From the NCBI RefSeq assembly GCF_002531755.2, contig NZ_CP034998.1, forward strand, positions 1,798,001 to 1,862,000: 64,000 bases of DNA. The letters are read 5' to 3'. Position 1 is the first letter of the stretch. Every line of letters begins with the position of its first letter. Under the pieces are notes generated by a model. The model was given only the letters and a program-made list of their open reading frames with translations. It made no database searches and was not told the DNA's origin. The translations under genes were made by a program, and so were the position numbers. This DNA is from Rhizobium acidisoli (GTDB taxonomy: Bacteria; Pseudomonadota; Alphaproteobacteria; Rhizobiales; Rhizobiaceae). This document shows, piece after piece, positions 45,151 through 55,017 of the stretch.

Positions 45151-47007
45151 TCAAAGCGTGCGGCTGCGCCACAGCCAGGTGTCGATATGGCTTGCCCGGC
45201 CGCGCAGCGCCGTTTCCAACGGACCCTCCATCCGGCCGGCCTGCAGCAGCGCGCTGTCGGGGCCCGCGGAGCGGACGATTTCGGCGCTCAGCGCCAGTTC
45301 GACGCCATGGAGGGCGGCCACCTCCATCAGCCGGCTGCCGACATTGATGGTGTCGCCCGCCGCCGTGATCTGCTGCCGGTCGCCGGTGCCGAGCCGCGAG
45401 GCGACGATCGGCCCGCAATGGGCGCCGACCTTGAAGCCGATCTTCTTCTCGGCAAAGCCCGCATGCGCTTGGAGCCAGGCCCGGGTGCGCTCGCACAGGC
45501 TGACGGCGCAGGCAGCCGCGCGGGCGGCATCGTCATCGGCAGGCTCCGGCAGGCCGAACAGGATCATCGCCCCATCGCCCATGAAACTGGTGATGGCGCC
45601 GCCGTGAGCGCGCGTCTCCTCGTCGATCAGTTCGAAGAAGCCGCTCAGCACCTGGCTGACCTTGACCGGCCCGAGCTTTTCGCTGAGGCCAGTGAAACCC
45701 GAGAGATCGATGAAGATGACGGCCGCGTTCTGGCGCACCGGCTGGGCAAGGAAATTCGGATCCCGCGCCAACCACTCGCCAAGGCCGGGCGCCTCGATAC
45801 GCTGCAGGAGCGCGCTTTGCTCGGCGAAGTGGCGGGCGCGGCCGCGGTCGAGCCAGAGTTCGGCCGCACCGAAAATCAGCGCCGGCGGCAGCGCCGCGGC
45901 GATCGGCAGCGCCGCACTCAGCCAGTAGCCATGCGCAAAGGCCGACAGATTGAGCAACGCCCAGACGATCAGCGTCAGCACGATGATGATGTAGCCCGCC
46001 GCGCTCCGCCGCCAGGCGATCAACGAGACGAAAACCAGCGGCAATCCGATGGCCGTGGCGGCATCGATCAGCCTCATTCTGTGATCGCGCACCATGCCGT
46101 CGCCGGTGACGAGATGGGTGATCGCCGTCGACATCACCTCGACGCCGGGCATGACCGGATCGAACGGCGTCGGGAAGACGTCGCCGCCGCCGGTGACCGT
46201 CGAGCCGATGACGACGATTCGTCCTGCGACCGCATCCGCCGAAAGCTTGCCCTCAAGCGCATCGGCGGCGCTTGATGTGGCGATGCTGCCGCGCCCACCA
46301 TAGAAGGTCACCGGCAGGCGCTGGCCGATATCTGTGGGAATGCGCAGCGCGCCGAGCATGATGGCATCGCGTTCGATGGTCGGATCGACGCCGAGCGCCA
46401 CCGACGCGGCGCGCAGCGGAAAGGCCGGATCCAATCGGTCTGCGCCGCGCGAAATCAGCGGAATGAACCGCGGCGTGCCGGTCTGGTCGGTTGCTACATT
46501 GACGATGCCGACGGCGGCTGCTTCGGCGAAGCGGGCAAGCGGCAACAGAATCTGGTTTGCCTCGGGGATAGCGGCAAGCGGATCGTTCGCCCCATCGGTG
46601 ACCTCTTGGCTGCTTCTGGCAAAGGTGGCCGCGGCGGCAATCACGCTCGGGCCTTCTGCAAGCGCGGCCGTCAGCGCCGCATCGCCCTCCTCCGGCCCCG
46701 GATCGACAAGCAGAATGTCGAGCGCCAGCGCCTTCGGCTTCAAGGCGGTGATCGCGCCGACGAGGCGCGCAAGCGTGGCCCGATCAAGGGGATAACCATG
46801 GGCGGCGGCGGTGCGGTCGTCGATCGCAACGATCGAGACGACGGGGGGCGGTGTCGTCGCCCCGATGACCACGCTGCGGATATCGGCAAGCGATGCCTCC
46901 ATCCGGTCGAGCAGGCCGCTTCCGCCCTTCAGATTGGCATAGCCGAGCGCTGCTCCCCAAAGACCGGCGAGCAGCAGCGCGATCACCGTCTGCAGGCGAT
47001 GGTTCAT
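45151..47007 (-). CDS. CHASE2-domain class III nucleotide cyclase
   Basis: A 618-residue membrane protein. An N-terminal helix leads into a periplasmic CHASE2 sensor (about 30-330: VVSIVAIDDRTAAAHGYPLDR, LALDILLVDP). Three membrane helices follow (about 340-420), then a cyclase domain: IFIDLSGFT and FMGDGAMILFG with the metal Asp residues, and AGDTINVGSRL with Asn and Arg. The position that normally has the adenine-binding Lys before F-x-G-D reads ITSF, so Ser replaces Lys. The gene follows FecR by a gap of 4 bases, and the two probably form one sensory unit. The ATG at 47007 is used; the start is not firmly fixed. Confidence 0.85.
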   Translation of the reverse strand: MNHRLQTVIALLLAGLWGAALGYANLKGGSGLLDRMEASLADIRSVVIGATTPPPVVSIVAIDDRTAAAHGYPLDRATLARLVGAITALKPKALALDILLVDPGPEEGDAALTAALAEGPSVIAAAATFARSSQEVTDGANDPLAAIPEANQILLPLARFAEAAAVGIVNVATDQTGTPRFIPLISRGADRLDPAFPLRAASVALGVDPTIERDAIMLGALRIPTDIGQRLPVTFYGGRGSIATSSAADALEGKLSADAVAGRIVVIGSTVTGGGDVFPTPFDPVMPGVEVMSTAITHLVTGDGMVRDHRMRLIDAATAIGLPLVFVSLIAWRRSAAGYIIIVLTLIVWALLNLSAFAHGYWLSAALPIAAALPPALIFGAAELWLDRGRARHFAEQSALLQRIEAPGLGEWLARDPNFLAQPVRQNAAVIFIDLSGFTGLSEKLGPVKVSQVLSGFFELIDEETRAHGGAITSFMGDGAMILFGLPEPADDDAARAAACAVSLCERTRAWLQAHAGFAEKKIGFKVGAHCGPIVASRLGTGDRQQITAAGDTINVGSRLMEVAALHGVELALSAEIVRSAGPDSALLQAGRMEGPLETALRGRASHIDTWLWRSRTL

Positions 47008-47011
47008 GGAT

Positions 47012-47530
47012 TTATTGGCCGAGGCGGGCAAGAAGGGCGGCGGCGCGCGGTGCCGGCCAGCGACGCACGACGAGGGGTTCCGACCCGCTGCTGACGTCGA
47101 CACCCTCGCCCGGCGACAGCACCACCTGCTCGCCGGCCGGCCGGCGGACGGCGACGCTGCCTCTGACGACCAGCACCGAAGTCTTGCCACTGGCGACGTC
47201 GACGGCCCATTGGGTGCCGCGCACGGCAGCGATCGCCTGTGGCGTCACCACCTGGAAACCGCCGACATGCTGACTGCTGTCGACATCGACGAGGATCGCC
47301 TTGCGCCGCAGCGATGCCGAATCGGGGCTGCCGTCACGGTTGCGGTCGGCAAGGCGGAAGGAAGCGCCGGCCTCCGCCGTGATCTTTACCCCGCCTGGAC
47401 AAGTGAACACCTGGCGGGCGCTGGCGTCGCGCGCAATCGTGCAGCCGGCAGACTGCGCCAAGGCCGCTCCATGCGGAATAAGGCCGACAGCGAGTGCGGC
47501 GGCAAGCAGGCTGCGAAAGGTCGTATGCAT
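47012..47530 (-). CDS. FecR-domain periplasmic protein
   Basis: A 172-residue secreted protein. A signal peptide (about 1-25, ending ALAQ) is followed by a FecR-like beta-rich domain: GGFQVVTPQAIAAVRGTQWAVDVASGKTSVLVVRGSVAVRR, then a GEGVDVSSG loop. FecR domains bind or relay signals in the periplasm. Standing directly upstream of a CHASE2 cyclase, it is probably the ligand-sensing partner of that protein. The ATG at 47530 is chosen because the signal peptide begins there. Confidence 0.85.
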   Translation of the reverse strand: MHTTFRSLLAAALAVGLIPHGAALAQSAGCTIARDASARQVFTCPGGVKITAEAGASFRLADRNRDGSPDSASLRRKAILVDVDSSQHVGGFQVVTPQAIAAVRGTQWAVDVASGKTSVLVVRGSVAVRRPAGEQVVLSPGEGVDVSSGSEPLVVRRWPAPRAAALLARLGQ

Positions 47531-47635
47531 GGAAAGCCCCCATGACCGTGCGGACAGCTTTTCGAAAGCGCCCGCCAACCGTCTTCTTCCATGTCGGGCA
47601 TGATAGCCGAATTCGGATATTTCCCTAACCAATTC

Positions 47636-48781
47636 TTAAGGGCTGGCGGTGGTTTCGGGCGACGGCCCGGCATAACGGGCCCGCGGCCGGATCAATTCGC
47701 CGCTGTCGATCTGCTCCATCGCATGCGCCAGCCAGCCGGTGGAACGGGCAAGCGAGAACATGATGATCGGCGCCTCCCGCGGCAGATCGAAGGCGGCGGC
47801 CATCGCGGCAAGCACGAAATCGACGTTGACCTTCTCGCCGACCATGTGCTCGCCGGTTTCCCGGAGCTCGGCAAACGGCTGCGGCAGGGGAAAGTGTGAA
47901 AGCAGCGCCAGAGCCCTGATATCGCCATCCGGATAGAGCGGATGGCCAAAGGCCGACAGGCGATGGCCCTGGGCAAGCGTGCGGCGAATCGCCTGCTCCG
48001 CCCCGAGAGCCGAAGCCGCCTCGATCAGGGCGTCGACGCCCTGCCAGGCGGCGCCATGCAGCGGTCCGGTCAGCGTCGCCAGTCCGGAAAGCACCGAGGC
48101 TGATAGAGCAGCACCCGCCGATGCCGTCACCCGCGCCGCGAAGGTCGAGGCGTTGAGTTCGTGATCGGCAAGCAACACCAGCGCCCGGCGCAGGCAATCG
48201 GCGGCATTCGGCCGCTGCCAGCTTTCCGCCAGTCGAAGATGCAGCGGCCTATCCGAAGACCCCGGCGCCAGCGCATCGGCGACCGTGCAAAGCACCTCGC
48301 TTGCTTCCCGGCGAAGGGCTGCCTGCGAGCGGCCGAGCGACGGCAGATCCGATGTCACCCGCGCTGCCAGTGCCAGGAACGCAGCCTGAAGCGACGGAGC
48401 CGCATGTCCCGCCGCGGTGCGGGAAGCAAGTGCTTCCGCACCGTTCCAGAGCAATGCCGCCGTTTGCTCGAGCGTCGCCGTGTCGGCGAAATCGGCGGCA
48501 TCCCGTCCGCGATAGAAAAGCCGTCCGCCGATGATGGTGGAGATCGCCGAGGAGAGCACCGGGTCGCCCCAACGGATCGTCTCGGTGGCAACCGTTTCGG
48601 CTTTACGCCGGCCGGCATGGCGTTCGGCCAGCCGCTGCACGTCGGCAGCCTGGTAGAGGCTGCGTCGCGGGTCGGCAGGATCGGGCTTGGCGCGGATGCG
48701 CCCGCGGCTGACATTGGCGTAGAGCGTCTGCGGCTTGGTCTTCAGCGCCTGCAGCGCCTCCTCGGCGGTCAGCCACGGCAT
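47636..48781 (-). CDS. Citrate synthase homologue with N-terminal HTH-like domain
   Basis: A 381-residue protein. The first 60 residues look like a MerR/excisionase-type DNA-binding helix-turn-helix (LTAEEALQALKTKPQTLYANVSRGRIRAK, DPRRSLY, ADVQRL). The rest is a citrate synthase fold with the catalytic His pair in GPLHGAAWQG and FGHPLYPDGD and Asp in NVDFVLAAM. Such fusions are paired with a plain citrate synthase in many Proteobacteria. It could be an enzyme, a regulator, or both. The ATG at 48781 has GAGG five bases upstream. It is divergent from the plain homologue, sharing a short promoter with two palindromes. Confidence 0.85.
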   Translation of the reverse strand: MPWLTAEEALQALKTKPQTLYANVSRGRIRAKPDPADPRRSLYQAADVQRLAERHAGRRKAETVATETIRWGDPVLSSAISTIIGGRLFYRGRDAADFADTATLEQTAALLWNGAEALASRTAAGHAAPSLQAAFLALAARVTSDLPSLGRSQAALRREASEVLCTVADALAPGSSDRPLHLRLAESWQRPNAADCLRRALVLLADHELNASTFAARVTASAGAALSASVLSGLATLTGPLHGAAWQGVDALIEAASALGAEQAIRRTLAQGHRLSAFGHPLYPDGDIRALALLSHFPLPQPFAELRETGEHMVGEKVNVDFVLAAMAAAFDLPREAPIIMFSLARSTGWLAHAMEQIDSGELIRPRARYAGPSPETTASP

Positions 48782-48792
48782 CGGAGCCTCAT

Positions 48793-48823
48793 ATTGATCA
48801 ATAGCATCAAGATTGACGTCAAT
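48793..48823. promoter_or_regulatory. Twin palindromes in the divergent citrate-synthase promoter
   Basis: ATTGATCAAT (48793-48802) and ATTGACGTCAAT (48812-48823) are both perfect palindromes separated by 9 bases in the 83-base gap between two divergent genes. They are natural binding sites for a dimeric regulator, possibly the HTH-citrate synthase itself. The core TTGACGTCAA also occurs before the TerC-like gene at 17328-17337. Confidence 0.5.
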
Positions 48824-48864
48824 GAAACTAGGCCGGATCATCCGGGCGGTAAAGGAGAAACAAT

Positions 48865-49953
48865 ATGAAAAATGGCTTGGAAGACGTCATTGCCGCCGAA
48901 ACGCAGCTCTCGGATGTCGATGGCGAAGCGGGGCGGCTGATCATCCGCGGCGTCTCGCTGGACCATCTGGTTGCAGACTGCAGCTATGAAGGTGTCGCCG
49001 CATTGCTGCTCGACGGGCTGATCGAAAGAAGCTTCGATCAGGCGCAGTTGCGCGCGTGGCTGGCGAATGCCCGAACACGGATTTTCCACCACATCGGGGC
49101 CGCCGATGCCGCTCTGCTGACGCTGCCGCCGGTTGATGCGATGCGGGCGCTGATCGCCCGACTGCCCGACGGCGAGGATCTCGATACCGCGCTCAGCCTT
49201 CTGGCGGCGCCTGCGGTCTTCCTGCCGGCGATTCTCAGCCTGCAGCGCGGTGAAAGACCGATCGCGCCCGACGCTTCGCTGCCGCAAGCTGCCGATATCC
49301 TGCGCATGTTGACCGGACAATTGCCGAGCAAGGAGCAGACGGCCGCGCTCGACGCCTACCTCGTGACCATTTCGGATCACGGCCTCAACGCCTCGACCTT
49401 CGCATCGCGCGTCATTGCCTCGACGCAGGCCGGCCTCACCTCTTCGGTCCTGGCCGCGCTGAGCGCCCTGAAGGGACCGCTGCATGGCGGTGCGCCCGGC
49501 CCGGTGCTCGACATGCTGGATGCCGTGGGAACGGCAGAGAATGCCGGCCAATGGCTCAGCGAAGCGCTCGATCGCGGCGAAAGACTGATGGGTTTCGGCC
49601 ACCGCATCTACCGCGTCCGCGATCCGCGCGCCGATGCGCTGAAGGGCGCTCTGAAGCCGCTGATATCAACCGGGCAGGTCGACCCCGCCCGCGGCACGCT
49701 GGCGCAAGCCGTGGAAGCCGCCGCATTGGCAATCCTGAAGGCGCGCAAGCCGAACCGGCCGCTCGACGTCAACGTCGAATTCTACACGGCGCTGCTGCTC
49801 GAAGCGCTCGGCTTCCCGCGGGAGGCCTTCACCGGCGTCTTTGCAATCGGCCGCACTGTCGGGTGGCTGGCGCATGCCCGCGAACAGGCGCTCGACGGCC
49901 GGCTGATTCGCCCGCGCTCGGTCTATATCGGCCCGCTGCCGGCCGCAGCCTGA
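48865..49953 (+). CDS. Citrate synthase family protein
   Basis: A 362-residue enzyme related to citrate and methylcitrate synthases. The catalytic His residues are in KGPLHGGAPG (about 210) and GFGHRIYRVRDPRA (about 245). The usual catalytic Asp region reads NVEFYTALLLEALG, so Glu stands where most members have Asp. It probably condenses acetyl-CoA or propionyl-CoA with a keto acid; this is likely an accessory enzyme rather than the main TCA-cycle GltA. AAAGGAG precedes the ATG at 48865. It is divergent from the HTH-fused homologue. Confidence 0.85.
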   Translation: MKNGLEDVIAAETQLSDVDGEAGRLIIRGVSLDHLVADCSYEGVAALLLDGLIERSFDQAQLRAWLANARTRIFHHIGAADAALLTLPPVDAMRALIARLPDGEDLDTALSLLAAPAVFLPAILSLQRGERPIAPDASLPQAADILRMLTGQLPSKEQTAALDAYLVTISDHGLNASTFASRVIASTQAGLTSSVLAALSALKGPLHGGAPGPVLDMLDAVGTAENAGQWLSEALDRGERLMGFGHRIYRVRDPRADALKGALKPLISTGQVDPARGTLAQAVEAAALAILKARKPNRPLDVNVEFYTALLLEALGFPREAFTGVFAIGRTVGWLAHAREQALDGRLIRPRSVYIGPLPAAA

Positions 49954-49995
49954 CGATCGAATTCGGCGGCGGGGCATGCTCCTGCCGCCCAGGCT

Positions 49996-50466
49996 TCAAC
50001 CGCCGACGAAAGCGGCGAGGTTGTCGAGCGTCAAACGGCAGCCTTCCTCATTGTCTTCAAGGCGAATGCCCGCCGGGATATCGTCGCAGACCATCGTCAC
50101 ATCGGTGCCGCCATTCACAGGCGACAATGTCGTGCTGACCGTCATCTCGCCGGAAAAGCTGTCGTCGTCGGACTCGAAGACCGTGGCCCAGACGATCTGC
50201 TCGTTGGGCACGAGCCGCGCGAAACGGCCCTCGAACCTGTCGGTCTTGTCCGAGGTCTTGCCTGGCTGCCCAGCCGCATCATCGGGATAGACCAGCGACA
50301 TGCTGAAGGCACCGCCTTCCCTGCCCTCGAAGGCATGGACGATTCCCCGCATCGAACCGGGCGGAAGCCAGGTGGCGACCGCTTCGGCATCCAGGAAGGC
50401 ACGGTAGATGCGTTCAGGCGGCGCGGCGATGAAGCGTGAAACGGTCGTGCTGCGTCGGATGGCCAT
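49996..50466 (-). CDS. SRPBCC / AHSA1-like protein
   Basis: A 156-residue small-ligand-binding protein of the START/SRPBCC superfamily. The N-terminal pattern RRSTTVSRFIAAPPERIYRAFLDAEAVATWLPPG and later WATVFESDDD plus TTLSPVNGGTDVTMVCDDIPAG are typical of AHSA1-type members. These act as ligand carriers, cyclases or ATPase activators; no specific role is evident here. The ATG at 50466 is the normal family start, though no strong ribosome site is seen. It follows pyrG on the same strand after 74 bases. Confidence 0.82.
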   Translation of the reverse strand: MAIRRSTTVSRFIAAPPERIYRAFLDAEAVATWLPPGSMRGIVHAFEGREGGAFSMSLVYPDDAAGQPGKTSDKTDRFEGRFARLVPNEQIVWATVFESDDDSFSGEMTVSTTLSPVNGGTDVTMVCDDIPAGIRLEDNEEGCRLTLDNLAAFVGG

Positions 50467-50540
50467 GCCGGCGATATAGAGCACCACAAGCACTTGCCCA
50501 GATCGCGCTTGACGTCGCGCGATCTGGATCTTCATCGTGA

Positions 50541-52313
<1,773 letters not shown>

Positions 52314-52853
52314 TTACTGTCCCGTCGGGACGCCGGCGGGCTGAGCCGGTGCCGGCGCGGCCGGAGTTGCGGGCGCTGCCGGGGCACTCGTTGCAGGCTC
52401 GGTGGCCGCCGGAGCCTGGGCCGCCGGAGCGGTCGTTGCCGGAGCCGGAGCCTCAGTTGCCGGGGTTTGAGCAGCCGGAGCCTGCGGTGCAGGCGTTGCC
52501 GCGCCGCTGCTCGGAACGCCGTTGCCGGCCGGCTGGCTTGCCGGAGCCTGCGCGCCGCCGCCGAGCGAATCGAGAATGCCGTTGCCCTGGCCGCCCGTTG
52601 CCGGAATGCGGTCGAGAATATCGCTCGGACGGCCTTCGTAACGCGTCAGAATGCCGAGGCCGAGCGAGGTGATGAAGAACAGGGTCGCAAGGATCGCGGT
52701 CGTGCGCGTCAGCGCATTGGCCGTGCCGCGCGCCGACATGAAGCCCGAACCGCCGCCGATGCCGAGGCCGCCGCCTTCCGAACGCTGGATGAGCACGACG
52801 CCGACGAGGGCGAGCACGATCATGAGATGAATGACAATCAATACGGTCTGCAT
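52314..52853 (-). CDS. secG: Preprotein translocase subunit SecG
   Basis: A 179-residue inner-membrane protein of the SecYEG channel. Two helices (about 3-22 and 52-72) flank the conserved GGGLGIGGGSGFMSARGTAN loop. The C-terminal 90 residues are rich in Ala, Pro and Gln and low in complexity, an extension common in alphaproteobacteria. It assists protein export. The ATG at 52853 begins directly at the first helix. Confidence 0.93.
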   Translation of the reverse strand: MQTVLIVIHLMIVLALVGVVLIQRSEGGGLGIGGGSGFMSARGTANALTRTTAILATLFFITSLGLGILTRYEGRPSDILDRIPATGGQGNGILDSLGGGAQAPASQPAGNGVPSSGAATPAPQAPAAQTPATEAPAPATTAPAAQAPAATEPATSAPAAPATPAAPAPAQPAGVPTGQ

Positions 52854-52991
52854 GGGTCCAGTCCTGCCCGTTTGGAGACGGACAAAGTTAAGAATTCTGG
52901 CGGCTCTTTACATGAGGCTTTCATCTATTCCAAGCCCTTCGGCCCAGAATACGCCCTGGAATAAACGAATAAACCGGGAATGAACAATGCC

Positions 52992-53762
52992 TCAGGCGAG
53001 CAGCGCCTCATAGGCCCGGTAGATGGCGAGGAAGTCGGCGGCTTTCAAGCTCGCCCCGCCGATCAGCGCGCCGTCGACATTGGCGATGCCCATCAGCTCC
53101 CCGGCATTGGCCGGCTTGACCGAGCCGCCATAGAGAAGACGCATCTTGCGGCCTTCACCGCCGAAACGGCCCACCAGCTCGGCGCGCATGAAGGCGTGTG
53201 CCTTTTCGACATCGCCCGCCGTCGGCGTCACACCGGTGCCGATCGCCCAGATCGGTTCATAAGCGATGACGGTGTTCTCGGCGGCGGCGCTGTCCGGAAC
53301 CGAGGCGGAAAGCTGACGCTTGATGACGTCGAGCGCCTGGCCCGTGCGGCGTTCATCGGCCGTCTCGCCGATGCAGATGATCGCCGTCAGCCCGGCGGCA
53401 AAGGCAGCCTCCGCCTTGGCGCGGACCAGATGATCCGTTTCGGCATGGTCGGTGCGGCGCTCGGAGTGGCCGACAATGACATAGGTGCCGAAACAATCGG
53501 CAATCATCTCGGCCGAGATATCGCCGGTATGCGCACCTGACGGATTCTGATGGCAGTCCTGAGCGCCGATCGACAGCGGGCTGTCGGTGCAGAGCGCGGT
53601 CGCCACGTAGAGCAGCGTCGCAGGCGGGCAGATCAGCGCTTCGACCTTGTCGGCGAGCGGCGAGGAAACGCCCTCGGCGATCGCCTTGATCTGATCCAGG
53701 GAGGCACGCATGCCATTCATTTTCCAGTTTCCCGCCACGAGCGGGCGCACGTCAGGTGTCAT
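52992..53762 (-). CDS. tpiA: Triosephosphate isomerase
   Basis: A 256-residue TIM-barrel enzyme interconverting dihydroxyacetone phosphate and glyceraldehyde 3-phosphate. Catalytic residues are all present: Lys in GNWKMNG, His in VIVGHSERR and Glu in [12 protein letters not shown]. The phosphate loop is [11 protein letters not shown]. The ATG at 53762 has GGAAGG just upstream; the longer frame to 53816 is not needed. It lies upstream of secG on the same strand, 138 bases away. Confidence 0.96.
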   Translation of the reverse strand: MTPDVRPLVAGNWKMNGMRASLDQIKAIAEGVSSPLADKVEALICPPATLLYVATALCTDSPLSIGAQDCHQNPSGAHTGDISAEMIADCFGTYVIVGHSERRTDHAETDHLVRAKAEAAFAAGLTAIICIGETADERRTGQALDVIKRQLSASVPDSAAAENTVIAYEPIWAIGTGVTPTAGDVEKAHAFMRAELVGRFGGEGRKMRLLYGGSVKPANAGELMGIANVDGALIGGASLKAADFLAIYRAYEALLA

Positions 53763-53897
53763 GCCAGCCTTCCAAATTTTCCATATGCCTTGGGCAATAT
53801 CAAAAGCGCGCGGCAAAGAAAAGCATCATACCTTGACGTAAGGGGAATCTCGGCGATCCCGCCTATATTTCTGCCGAAAATCGGTCGGCGGCACGCT

Positions 53898-54797
53898 TCA
53901 GCCGGCAAGAATCCAGTTCAGGATCCGGCGCCAGTCGACCATCCGGATCGGCGTCCCGTGGTTGCCGGTCTGAAACAGCGTGAAGTGCGTCGGATATTTG
54001 GCCTTGTGCAGGCTTTCGAACAGCGCTTGCTGGGTGCTCGCTGCATAAACCGGGTCGCGGCTGCCATGGGCGAACCAGAGCGGCAGCTTCGCTTTATAGA
54101 AGGCGCTTCGGGTGAAATCGGGATCGGTGACGCCGCTCATGACAAGCATGCCCTTCAGCCGCTTGACGCTGTCGCCGTCGCGCGCAATACCCCAGCAGAC
54201 CTGGCTGCCCATCGAGGCGCAGGACAGGATGATCGGCCGGCCGGGCGATTGGGCACTGGCATAGCGGATGAGGCCGGCGATTGCCGCAACGCCGTTGCTG
54301 TCGAAACTCCGGACGGTCGGCGAATAATAAACGCCGCCGTTGCCGGCAACGAGGTTCTTCAGCCGGTTGAAATTGCCGCCGAAGCTGTAGTCGTTGGCGC
54401 CGAGCCGGCGATCGCCGTCGCGGCCATGGATGAAAATCACGGTGAAGGCGGCATTCTGGGCCTGTCCCACCCTGGTGACATCGAGACTGACACCGTCCGG
54501 AGACAGCGTCTCGTCGACCTGGGCCTTGCGGATGCCGAGCGCCACATATTTCTGCTGCACCCGCTTTTGCGGGATCTGGTCGCGGCCGTTGATATCGCGC
54601 ATCTCATCATAGTCGATGACCTCGAAGGCACCGTCATCACCTGTCTGCAAGATGGCCTGCTTCGAAAACAGATCGTCCTTGAAAGGCGGCAGCGCATCGC
54701 CCGCCCGCGCTGGGCCAACAGCGGTCAGGACAGCCGCGGATAGAAAAAACGCCGCAATTGCAGTGATGATGGTGCAATGACTTGTGGACATTCGCAT
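53898..54797 (-). CDS. Secreted alpha/beta hydrolase-like protein
   Basis: A 299-residue exported protein. The signal peptide (about 10-33, ending ARAG) is clear. The fold features are VIFIHGRDGDRR (about 125), the nucleophile elbow SCASMGSQV (about 195), and the late His in QTGNHGTPI (about 280). Small secreted hydrolases of this type act on unknown substrates. Two starts are possible, ATG 54797 and ATG 54791; AGGA fits the first. It is divergent from the topoisomerase gene with about 220 bases between. Confidence 0.75.
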   Translation of the reverse strand: MRMSTSHCTIITAIAAFFLSAAVLTAVGPARAGDALPPFKDDLFSKQAILQTGDDGAFEVIDYDEMRDINGRDQIPQKRVQQKYVALGIRKAQVDETLSPDGVSLDVTRVGQAQNAAFTVIFIHGRDGDRRLGANDYSFGGNFNRLKNLVAGNGGVYYSPTVRSFDSNGVAAIAGLIRYASAQSPGRPIILSCASMGSQVCWGIARDGDSVKRLKGMLVMSGVTDPDFTRSAFYKAKLPLWFAHGSRDPVYAASTQQALFESLHKAKYPTHFTLFQTGNHGTPIRMVDWRRILNWILAG

Positions 54798-55017
54798 TCG
54801 GATGGTTCCTGAAGCCTGCCGCCGCTTGCCATTCCGCGCCCGGCAACGCAAATCATGTGTGAAAAGCCCGCCAAAACTGGCGGTGTCGCGTATAGAGGTG
54901 CTTTCTGGCAAAATCTGCCTGATTCGCAAACGTGACATGAAATGCGGTGATTTTGGGTCGGCGGAGGATGCAAGCCCCAAGCCAGACCCAAGACAGGATG
55001 AAGATCTGAACGGCTCC

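Noticed and set aside
52314..52600. The Ala/Pro-rich end of secG as a DNA tandem repeat
   Set aside because: The repetition is at the amino-acid level and irregular; there is no constant DNA unit.
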